Assembly (NCBI GenBank): GCA_004557075.1
Contig: SFEX01000017.1
Coordinates: 1 to 33,446 of the forward strand
Origin: Clostridiales bacterium
GTDB lineage: Bacteria > Bacillota > Clostridia > Oscillospirales > Oscillospiraceae
Direction of reading: 5' to 3'
Length of the DNA stretch: 33,446 nt
The translations under genes were made by a program, and so were the position numbers. This document shows positions 14,009 through 20,749 of this stretch, piece after piece. Below the pieces are notes generated by a model that saw only the letters and a program-made list of their open reading frames with translations, made no database searches and was not told where the DNA came from. Position 1 is the stretch's first letter. Every line of letters starts with the position of its first letter.

Positions 14009-14032
14009 ATTACACCGGCCGCAGATTGTCAA
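14004..14032 (-). promoter_or_regulatory. Promoter of gntR-oxr1-hypA
   Basis: On the minus strand TTGACA (14032-14027), a 17-base spacer and TAAAAT (14009-14004) form a near-consensus promoter. It implies a leader of about 165 bases before gntR, containing the proximal palindrome. Confidence 0.6.
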
Positions 14033-14087
14033 CACATTTTTGATAATTATGTCGCCGGTGGAAGCTTTTACTGAGGGAGGAGTAAAA

Positions 14088-16853
14088 ATGTCAGGAAAAA
14101 ACATAACCGATAATCTTGATATTTACAACGTGCCGGTAGAAGGGCCGGTAAGACAGAAAATTCTTGACCTTGTGCAGAAGATAACCGACCGCATGGGTAA
14201 GGTTCAGCCGGGCGATCCGGAGTATTACGGCTTTGACAAGCGCGTTACGGACGAGATGGCGGATGTCACGCTGAAGATGAAGCTTCGCACGCCGTATAGA
14301 TTTGCCCAGCTTCGGAAGATGAATCCCGAGCTTTCGGAGGAGAAGCTCAGGGAGCTTTTGGATAAGCTTCTTTACGAGGGCGTTTTAGAGTTTAACAGGG
14401 AAAACCCCGAGAGGGAGCTTCAGTACGTTCTGCCGCTGTTTGTTGTCGGCAGCGCGGAGTATTCCAACATGGGTTGGGACAGACTCCATAAATACCCCGA
14501 GACCGCGCGCTTTTTCGAGCGTATGACCATTCTGCCTCTTACCAAGATAACGCATATGGTGCCCCCCGGCGGCGCGGGTATCGGTATGCACGTCCTGCCT
14601 GTTGAGAAGGCGATCCCCGCCGAGCAGCAGTCGCTTGATATAGAGCATATTTCGCATTGGCTGAATAAATACGATAAATATGCCGCGACGCCCTGCTCCT
14701 GCCGCATGGGCAGAGCTATACTGGGCGAGGGCTGCGGCGACGACCCGGAGAACTGGTGCATTGCCGTCGGAGATATGGCGGAGTATACGGTCGAGACACA
14801 GAAGGGCGGCCACTACATAAGCTATGAAGAAGCGCTGGAAATTCTCCAGAAAGCGGAGGATAACGGCTTTGTCCACCAGATAACCAATATCGACGGCGAG
14901 AATAAGATACTCGGCATTTGCAACTGCAATGTCAATATCTGCAACGCGCTGCGCACCTCGCAGCTATTCAATACCCCCAACATGTCGCGCTCTGCGTATG
15001 TTGCGCGCGTGAATGCCGAGGACTGCGTTGCCTGCGGCCGCTGCGTTGAATACTGCCCTGCGGGCGCTGTCAAGCTCGGCCAGAAGCTGTGCACCAAGGA
15101 CGGCCCCGTTGAATATCCCAAGCACGAGCTTCCCAGCGATACCAAGTGGGGGCCCGAGAAGTTTGACTTCAACTACCGCGATAATAACCGCATAAACTGC
15201 TACGATACCGGCACCTCCCCCTGCAAGACCGCCTGCCCCGCGCATATCGCAGTTCAGGGCTATCTGAAAATGGCCGCTCAGGGCAGATATACAGAAGCGC
15301 TGGCGCTCATAAAGAAGGCAAATCCCCTGCCGGCAGTGTGCGGCGCAATATGCAACCGCCGCTGCGAGGACGCCTGCACCAGAGGCAGTGTTGACCGTGC
15401 CGTCGCTATAGACGAGGTAAAGAAGTTCATAGCAAAGCGCGATCTTGACGCCGAGACCCGCTACATCCCGCCCATAGTAAAGCCCAAGTACGACGGCTTC
15501 TTTGAGGAAAAGATCGCCGTCATCGGAGCGGGCCCTGCCGGTCTTAGCTGCGCGTTCTTCCTTGCGGAGATGGGCTACTGCAACGTAACCGTGTTTGATA
15601 AAAACGCCGTTCCCGGCGGTATGCTCGCCACGGGAATACCGTCGTTCAGGCTTGAGAAGGATATCATAAACGCTGAGATCGACGTCATAAAGGCCATGGG
15701 CGTTGAGTTTAAGTGCGGCGTCGAGGTCGGCAAGGACGTCACTATCGCCGAGCTTCGCGAGCAGGGCTATAAGGGCTTCTTCGTCGCCATCGGCGCGCAG
15801 AAGGCAGCTCCTCTCGGCGTCACCGGCGAGGAACTCCGCGGCGTTTACGGCGGCGTTGACTTCCTGCGCGAGGTAAACCTCGGCGGCAAGCCCACCGTCG
15901 GCAAGAGCTGCACCGTCATCGGCGGCGGCAACGTCGCAATGGACGTTGTGCGCACGGCCATTCGTCTCGGCGCGGAGAATGCCTATATAGTCTACCGCCG
16001 TTCCGAGGCCGAAATGCCCGCCGACAAGGCGGAAATAGCCGAGGCAATGGAAGAGGGCGTGCAGTTCCGCTTCCTGAACGCTCCCGTTGAGATCGAGGGC
16101 AAAAACGGCAAGGTCACAGGGCTCAAGGTCGAGATCATGGAGCTTGGCGAGCCCGACGAAAAGGGTCGCCGCAAGCCCGTCGGCACAGGCAAGTTTGAGA
16201 CTATCAAGGTCGACAGCGTCATCGGCGCCATCGGTCAGGCGATAGACTGGGGCGGACTTGACACCGGCGCAATGCTCAAGGGCAAGAAGGGCACTGCCGA
16301 GGCAGATTCGCTTACACTCCAGACTGCCGAGCCCGACATCTTTGTCGGCGGCGATGTGTACACAGGCCCGAAGTTTGCTATCGACGCTATCGCGGCGGGC
16401 CGCGAGGGCGCGATAAGCCTGCACCGCTATGTGCAGCCCGGCACCGTTCTGGATATTGGCCGCAACCGCCGCGACTTCATTGAGCTTGACAAGGATAATC
16501 TCGCTCTGACGACCGACTGCTTTGACGCTCCCGCGCGTCAGGAGCCGGGACACGACAAGAAAAAGGCAAAGACCTTCAGCGACGACCGCATGCCGTTTAC
16601 CGAGGAGCAGGTCAAGGCCGAGACGAGCCGTTGCCTCGGCTGCGGAGCATCGGTGGTCGATGAGAACAAGTGCATCGGCTGTGGCATCTGCACCACAAAG
16701 TGCGAATTTGACGCGATAAAGCTCTACCGCGAGCACCCCGAGTGCAGCAAAATGGTCAAGAGCGAGGACAAGATGAAGTACATCCTGCCGTATGCGGCAA
16801 AGCAAGCGGCCAGAATCAAAATCAAGGATATCAAAGCAAAATTCAGCAAATAA
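14088..16853 (+). CDS. Multidomain Fe-S/FAD/NAD(P) oxidoreductase, copy 2
   Basis: A 921-residue paralog of the other two flavoproteins. Domain order: a winged-helix-like region (~30-100), a module with MVPPGGAGIGMHVLPVEKAI, PCSCRMGRAI (~202) and GICNCNVNICNALR (~277), a ferredoxin motif CVACGRCVEYCPAG (~312), a CKTACPAHIAVQGYLK domain (~382), FAD loop VIGAGPAGLSC (~479), NAD(P) loop VIGGGNVAMDV (~609) and a C-terminal CIGCGICTTKCEFDA. The frame is open 32 codons further upstream, but ATG 14088 has GAGGGAGGAG seven bases before it. It diverges from gntR and, unlike the other two copies, has no hypA behind it; a terminator follows at once. Electron transfer between NAD(P)H and Fe-S carriers is inferred from family, the partner is unknown. 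Confidence 0.86.
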   Translation: MSGKNITDNLDIYNVPVEGPVRQKILDLVQKITDRMGKVQPGDPEYYGFDKRVTDEMADVTLKMKLRTPYRFAQLRKMNPELSEEKLRELLDKLLYEGVLEFNRENPERELQYVLPLFVVGSAEYSNMGWDRLHKYPETARFFERMTILPLTKITHMVPPGGAGIGMHVLPVEKAIPAEQQSLDIEHISHWLNKYDKYAATPCSCRMGRAILGEGCGDDPENWCIAVGDMAEYTVETQKGGHYISYEEALEILQKAEDNGFVHQITNIDGENKILGICNCNVNICNALRTSQLFNTPNMSRSAYVARVNAEDCVACGRCVEYCPAGAVKLGQKLCTKDGPVEYPKHELPSDTKWGPEKFDFNYRDNNRINCYDTGTSPCKTACPAHIAVQGYLKMAAQGRYTEALALIKKANPLPAVCGAICNRRCEDACTRGSVDRAVAIDEVKKFIAKRDLDAETRYIPPIVKPKYDGFFEEKIAVIGAGPAGLSCAFFLAEMGYCNVTVFDKNAVPGGMLATGIPSFRLEKDIINAEIDVIKAMGVEFKCGVEVGKDVTIAELREQGYKGFFVAIGAQKAAPLGVTGEELRGVYGGVDFLREVNLGGKPTVGKSCTVIGGGNVAMDVVRTAIRLGAENAYIVYRRSEAEMPADKAEIAEAMEEGVQFRFLNAPVEIEGKNGKVTGLKVEIMELGEPDEKGRRKPVGTGKFETIKVDSVIGAIGQAIDWGGLDTGAMLKGKKGTAEADSLTLQTAEPDIFVGGDVYTGPKFAIDAIAAGREGAISLHRYVQPGTVLDIGRNRRDFIELDKDNLALTTDCFDAPARQEPGHDKKKAKTFSDDRMPFTEEQVKAETSRCLGCGASVVDENKCIGCGICTTKCEFDAIKLYREHPECSKMVKSEDKMKYILPYAAKQAARIKIKDIKAKFSK

Positions 16854-16860
16854 AAAATTA

Positions 16861-16899
16861 AAAAATACAGCAAGCTGATTTTCAGCTTGCTGTATTTTT
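16861..16899. terminator. Bidirectional terminator after oxr2
   Basis: AAAATACAGCAAGCTGA pairs with TCAGCTTGCTGTATTTT around TTT, with T-tracts on both strands. Confidence 0.85.
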
Positions 16900-16924
16900 G
16901 TGTTTTGTGGGTCAAGTTAATCTT

Positions 16925-16962
16925 GCGGGTCATACTCGGGCGGCTTTTCGGGTATGACCCGC
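16925..16962. other. Long hairpin downstream of the oleate hydratase gene
   Basis: GCGGGTCATAC (16925-16935) pairs perfectly with GTATGACCCGC (16952-16962) around a 16-base loop. No T-tract adjoins it on either strand. It may protect the 3' end of the oleate hydratase transcript or be a degenerate repeat. Confidence 0.5.
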
Positions 16963-17002
16963 TCCACACGCTTCCGGTATGGAGTGAAGGAAAGGATTAC
17001 GG

Positions 17003-18778
17003 CTAAACTATGTTGTACTTTTTGAGCAGATCAACCACAACATTGTTGGTAAGCGGCTCCTTGACGAGACCCAGCAGGGGGAGAATGCTGGGCAGCAGGA
17101 ATTCCGTGGGCTTTTTGCCGTCCAGCAGTTTGCTGGTGGCGTAAAGCAGGTCGCGTATATCGTACACGCTGCCCCAAACCTCGGGAACGCCGCGGTCAAT
17201 ATTGCAGAGGGTGTATACGGCTTCCATACCGGTGCGGATTGAATACTCGGTGGTGAATACGGTATCGCGAGGAGTCTCGCAGAACTGACCGACGAATGCG
17301 AGATTCACAGAGCCCTCGGGAACGACCAGAGGACGGTCGCCCTCGGCTCTGGGCATGAAGAAGGTGGTGACATAAGGCATCATGCAGGGTGTGGTGTTGC
17401 ACGCATTGGCTGCGAGATCCATGATCTGATCCTCGGGAATGCCAATGTGATACAGCCACTCTGCGGCAAGCTCTATGCCGGTACAGTCGCACATGGGCTT
17501 CTTGATGAAGTCGCCCTCGTCGTGCCAGCAGTTGAGGCCGTAGACCCAGATCAGGCAATGATCCTCGGGCTGCTCCTGGAACTGCCCCTGACGGTTGATT
17601 GTCCAGCTCATGAGCCAGCTCGAGTCGCGGCAGGTGACTATGCCGCCGGTAACGACCTTGCCGGAGAGCGGATCTCTCTTGCAGATCTTCTGGATAGCGT
17701 CAAGAATCTGCTTATTCGCGGTGTCGACCGTCCAGGACTCCCAGCTTGTTTTCTCAATGTCGCAGAAGAACTTGTCGGGATTGCCGAAAGCGGGATCCTG
17801 AGCCGCGAGCTTTTTCCAAAGCTCAATGGAGGGGCCTTCGCCGTTTTTGACGGTGACCACGGGGGCGTGATCGTTATCGCCGTAGGCTGAGCCGTCGCCC
17901 TGTGCGCCGTTTGTTACGATAACAAGATCGTTCTCTGTAAGATCAACGACGTGATCAACGCCGCTCTGGGTGTAAAAGAGCTTTTTGGCGACTTTCCTTT
18001 CGGGAGTGCAGTCGCACTGAATGTCGGTGACCGAGGTGTCAAATAGGACCTTTCCGCCGTGGTCGGTTATGTACTTGCACATCGGCAGAATCATGGACTC
18101 GTACTGATTGTAGCGCGTGAAGCGGAGAGCCGACAGATCGGGCAGACCGTCAATGTGGTGGATGTAGCGCTGGAGGTAGAGCTTCATCTCAAGAGCGCTG
18201 TGCCATTTCTCAAAAGCGAACATGGTCTGCCAGTATGTCCAGAAGTTGGTGTCATAGAAATCGTCGTCGAATATATCGTCGATGGTTTTGTCCTCAAGGG
18301 ACTTGTTGGTGCTCATAAAGAGCTTGAGAAGCTGCGTTGCGGCCGAGGGATTAAGACCATACTTCCTGTCGGTATGCGCGTCCTGTCCCTGTTTTTCGGT
18401 GACGCGGCAGAGGGAGAAGTTGGGGTCTTCCTTGTTCAGATGATAGTATTCGGAGAACACTGTCTCGCCGGGATTGACTATCGAGGGGATGGATTTGAAC
18501 AGATCCCACATGCATTCAAAATGGTTATCCATTTCGCGTCCGCCGCGCATGATGAAGCCCTTGGTGGCGTCATAGATGCCGTCGCATGAGCCGCCGGCGA
18601 GGGGAAGATGCTCGTAGAGAGTGATGTGATCGCCGGGCATCTGCGCGTCGCGGATGAGGAAGCATGCCGCCGCAAGTCCCGCAAGTCCTGTGCCGACTAT
18701 GTGTGCATACTTGTTGTCGATCCCTTCGGGCTTCTTGGGCGATGCAAATGCCTCATAGTTACCGCTGCTGTAATACAT
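17003..18778 (-). CDS. ohyA: Oleate hydratase
   Basis: A 591-residue FAD enzyme of the oleate hydratase (myosin-cross-reactive antigen) family. It adds water to the cis-9 bond of oleate and similar fatty acids to give 10-hydroxy acids, acting at the membrane surface. Seen: FAD loop VGTGLAGLAAACFL (~28-41), the RGGREM loop with Glu82, and Tyr201 in LEMKLYLQRY, which fall at the same numbers as the catalytic pair reported for the Staphylococcus aureus enzyme. The length is normal. The ribosome binding site AGGAGGT is ideally placed. It follows a ferredoxin gene by 42 bases and is last in a crp-ferredoxin-ohyA operon. The enzyme needs reduced FAD for best activity, so the ferredoxin could serve as reductant; that is inference. 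Confidence 0.95.
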   Translation of the reverse strand: MYYSSGNYEAFASPKKPEGIDNKYAHIVGTGLAGLAAACFLIRDAQMPGDHITLYEHLPLAGGSCDGIYDATKGFIMRGGREMDNHFECMWDLFKSIPSIVNPGETVFSEYYHLNKEDPNFSLCRVTEKQGQDAHTDRKYGLNPSAATQLLKLFMSTNKSLEDKTIDDIFDDDFYDTNFWTYWQTMFAFEKWHSALEMKLYLQRYIHHIDGLPDLSALRFTRYNQYESMILPMCKYITDHGGKVLFDTSVTDIQCDCTPERKVAKKLFYTQSGVDHVVDLTENDLVIVTNGAQGDGSAYGDNDHAPVVTVKNGEGPSIELWKKLAAQDPAFGNPDKFFCDIEKTSWESWTVDTANKQILDAIQKICKRDPLSGKVVTGGIVTCRDSSWLMSWTINRQGQFQEQPEDHCLIWVYGLNCWHDEGDFIKKPMCDCTGIELAAEWLYHIGIPEDQIMDLAANACNTTPCMMPYVTTFFMPRAEGDRPLVVPEGSVNLAFVGQFCETPRDTVFTTEYSIRTGMEAVYTLCNIDRGVPEVWGSVYDIRDLLYATSKLLDGKKPTEFLLPSILPLLGLVKEPLTNNVVVDLLKKYNIV

Positions 18779-18820
18779 TTTTTTTACCTCCTGATATAGT
18801 TTTTTGTATTTTTACGGGCA

Positions 18821-19021
18821 TCATGCCCGCGATTTACTGTTAAAAGTATTATCTTCGATATATTCTATCGCTCTTATCGGACAGGCAAGGAAGCACCTTC
18901 CGCAGCCTGTGCAGAGAAGCTTATCTATAACAGGAGGATGCTCGGAGGCGTCTATGCATTTTTCCGGGCATCTTGAGCGGCAGCCGCCGCAATGGGCGCA
19001 GCGGGATGAGATGATATACAT
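18821..19021 (-). CDS. 2[4Fe-4S] ferredoxin-like protein
   Basis: A 66-residue protein with two 4Fe-4S motifs, CAHCGGCRSRCPE near the N-terminus and CTGCGRCFLACPI in the middle, and a charged tail. It is a cytosolic low-potential electron carrier or an electron-input partner. ATG 19021 is six bases after the stop of the crp/fnr gene; GGAAGG lies within the end of that gene, so translation is probably coupled. A 7-bp inverted repeat spans its stop codon, 36 bases before the oleate hydratase start. The arrangement suggests transfer of electrons to a product of the same operon, most simply the FAD of oleate hydratase. Confidence 0.9.
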   Translation of the reverse strand: MYIISSRCAHCGGCRSRCPEKCIDASEHPPVIDKLLCTGCGRCFLACPIRAIEYIEDNTFNSKSRA

Positions 19022-19027
19022 TGAATG

Positions 19028-19702
19028 CTACCTTCCGGCAATTGATTCGAGCCCCTCTCGGTCGATTATGATTATGCTGCCTCGCCGGGTCTGGATAAGA
19101 CCCATGTCGCGCAGGCTGTCAAGCTCCCGGCTTATAACCACGCGTGTTGAGCCGAGATGATTTGCGATCTCCTCATGAGTGGTTTTCACAATGTCGTGCA
19201 TCGCACCGTTTTTTTTGCTTGCGCCTATTATGTATCGGGCTATGCAGCCCCGGAGCGTATTGAAAAACATATACGCAATGTTGTTGATTATTTTCTGGGC
19301 GTTTTTGGCGGCGTTTCTGTAAACAAACTGCGCCATTTTCGGCACCTTATAAGCTATCTTCGAGAGCACGTCTTCGCTCAGAAACGCCATAGCGGATTTT
19401 TCCGTGGCCTCAAGCAGAGGAACAACGTCAAACTCTCCCGCCTCGTCCACAGTCATGATGCTGAAAACCTCTCCCTTGTTGAGGCGAAACAGTGTGATCT
19501 CCCTACCGGCTTCGGATGACAGAAAAACGCGGATAGAACCGCTGAGTATGAAGATCATGCCGTTTTTCTTCGCCCTGTTAAGCAGGATGCGCTCGTTGCT
19601 CACATAAGTGCGGGTTACGAGATTATCCCTGATAAGCTCTTTGCTTTCTTCAGGCAGCTCTTCCCAGAAGGGAATGCAGTCGGTTATATTAAAATTACTC
19701 AT
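19028..19702 (-). CDS. Crp/Fnr-family transcriptional regulator
   Basis: A 224-residue regulator with an N-terminal cyclic-nucleotide-binding-like beta barrel (ILSGSIRVFLSSEAGREITLFRLNKGEVF) and a C-terminal winged helix (THEEIANHLGSTRVVISRELDSLRDMGLIQ). Only two cysteines are visible (Cys9 and one in LRGC), too few for an Fnr-type 4Fe-4S cluster, so it may bind another effector or heme or sense through another route. The gene starts without an obvious ribosome binding site. A perfect 11-bp inverted repeat lies 27 bases upstream. It heads an operon with a ferredoxin and oleate hydratase, and probably controls them and itself. Confidence 0.9.
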   Translation of the reverse strand: MSNFNITDCIPFWEELPEESKELIRDNLVTRTYVSNERILLNRAKKNGMIFILSGSIRVFLSSEAGREITLFRLNKGEVFSIMTVDEAGEFDVVPLLEATEKSAMAFLSEDVLSKIAYKVPKMAQFVYRNAAKNAQKIINNIAYMFFNTLRGCIARYIIGASKKNGAMHDIVKTTHEEIANHLGSTRVVISRELDSLRDMGLIQTRRGSIIIIDREGLESIAGR

Positions 19703-19728
19703 TTTGTATTAACATATTTGTCGGCTCA

Positions 19729-19755
19729 ACTGATGTTAGCGACACTAACATCAGT
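19729..19755. promoter_or_regulatory. Perfect palindrome upstream of the crp/fnr gene
   Basis: ACTGATGTTAG (19729-19739) and CTAACATCAGT (19745-19755) are exact complements separated by CGACA. It contains TGTTAG-N5-CTAACA, similar in layout to Crp/Fnr-family sites. Its centre lies 40 bases upstream of the ATG. It is the likely operator; it is not followed by a T-tract, so it is not a terminator of the upstream tetR gene. Confidence 0.7.
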
Positions 19756-19884
19756 GAATAAAAAAATTTATCGTTCCTGCTTTCGTTTAGATTTTATCAA
19801 ATACTTAATGCTTTTCCGCAACTTTTGTTACATAATCGAATAAATGACAAAATATATTTAAAATTTTGTATAATTGCCATAGAA

Positions 19885-20514
19885 TTAACCCTCGCTTTTT
19901 ATGTAATTAGCAACAAGCTCTTTTGTGAATTTGATAGTGTCAAGGGGATCGACCTCCTGAAATATGCCGGTGTAAATACTTGTGCCGGTGTAGACGTTGT
20001 GTACGATCTGATACACCTGATAAATATTTATGTCCGATCTTACCGATCCGTCGGCCACTCCGTCGTTAAGCGCCTTGAGCAGAGGGATTGGGATCTCCTT
20101 GTCAAAATACCGCCAGAATATGTGCTCCATATCCTGACTGTGGGATATGCTGAAGGACGAGGTATGGGAAAACATCTCGCGGGTGTATCTGAACCACTGG
20201 GGAAATTCGCTGTATATGGAGATATACAGATCCATGCACGCAATGAATCTGTCATATCCGGCGTCCATATCTGCTGTGATGTCGTGGTAACGCCTCATAA
20301 AGTCGTCGTAAAAAATAACAAGTGCATCATGCCACACTTCAGCAATGAGCTTATCCTTGCTGCCAAAATATCGATATACCGACATGGGCGCAAGCTCAGC
20401 CTCGGCGGCAATTCTGTTTATCGACACCGAGGCTATGCCCTCGTCAAGAAAAAGCCTCTGCGCCGTTTTAATGACCCTGTTCCTATTCTGTATGCGCTCC
20501 TCACTTTGAGTCAT
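19885..20514 (-). CDS. TetR/AcrR-family regulator
   Basis: A 209-residue one-component repressor. The N-terminal HTH shows the family pattern VIKTAQRLFLDEGIASVSIN, then RIAAEAELAPMSVYRYFGSKDKL. The remaining ~150 residues are helical and aromatic-rich (DLYISIYSEFPQWFRYTREMF), probably a hydrophobic ligand pocket. The frame opens at GTG 20520, but AGGAGGT directly abuts it; ATG 20514, seven bases away, is the better start. It diverges from oxr3-hypA and so most likely represses that unit. Many TetR proteins bind acyl-CoAs or amphipathic compounds, but the ligand cannot be read from the sequence. Confidence 0.9.
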   Translation of the reverse strand: MTQSEERIQNRNRVIKTAQRLFLDEGIASVSINRIAAEAELAPMSVYRYFGSKDKLIAEVWHDALVIFYDDFMRRYHDITADMDAGYDRFIACMDLYISIYSEFPQWFRYTREMFSHTSSFSISHSQDMEHIFWRYFDKEIPIPLLKALNDGVADGSVRSDINIYQVYQIVHNVYTGTSIYTGIFQEVDPLDTIKFTKELVANYIKSEG

Positions 20515-20653
20515 ATGCACACCTCCTTTGCATTACTGTTTCTACAATACTACAAAAGTGTATAATAAGGCAAGCGGTAAACATATGCGTTCTGAACAAA
20601 GAGAGCGCGGCTGCGAAGAAAACCTGTTAATTTCTAAGCAAAATGCCGTTAAT

Positions 20654-20692
20654 TTGTATTGTAATTCCGGGGTATGTTATGATATACTATAC
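20654..20692 (+). promoter_or_regulatory. Promoter and imperfect palindrome upstream of oxr3
   Basis: TTGTAT (20654-20659), 18 bases, and TGT-TATGAT (extended -10, hexamer 20678-20683) form a plausible promoter. The 21 bases 20672-20692 (GTAT...TAT...ATA...ATAC) form an imperfect palindrome covering the -10, a candidate TetR operator. The region 20521-20653 otherwise shows nothing I can name. Confidence 0.5.
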
Positions 20693-20749
20693 GAAGCATA
20701 TGGCTTATGTATCAGAAATATACTCTGTAGAAGGAGAAAGGAGTTACAT

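Noticed and set aside
14964..16805. Long minus-strand ORF opposite oxr2 (613 codons)
   Set aside because: Antisense shadow of a well-supported gene. It resembles the other antisense ORFs only because the sense genes are paralogs.
18815..18829. Hairpin CGGGCAT-C-ATGCCCG between ferredoxin and ohyA as a terminator
   Set aside because: On the transcribed minus strand it is followed by an A-rich stretch and no T-tract, and it overlaps the ferredoxin stop codon.
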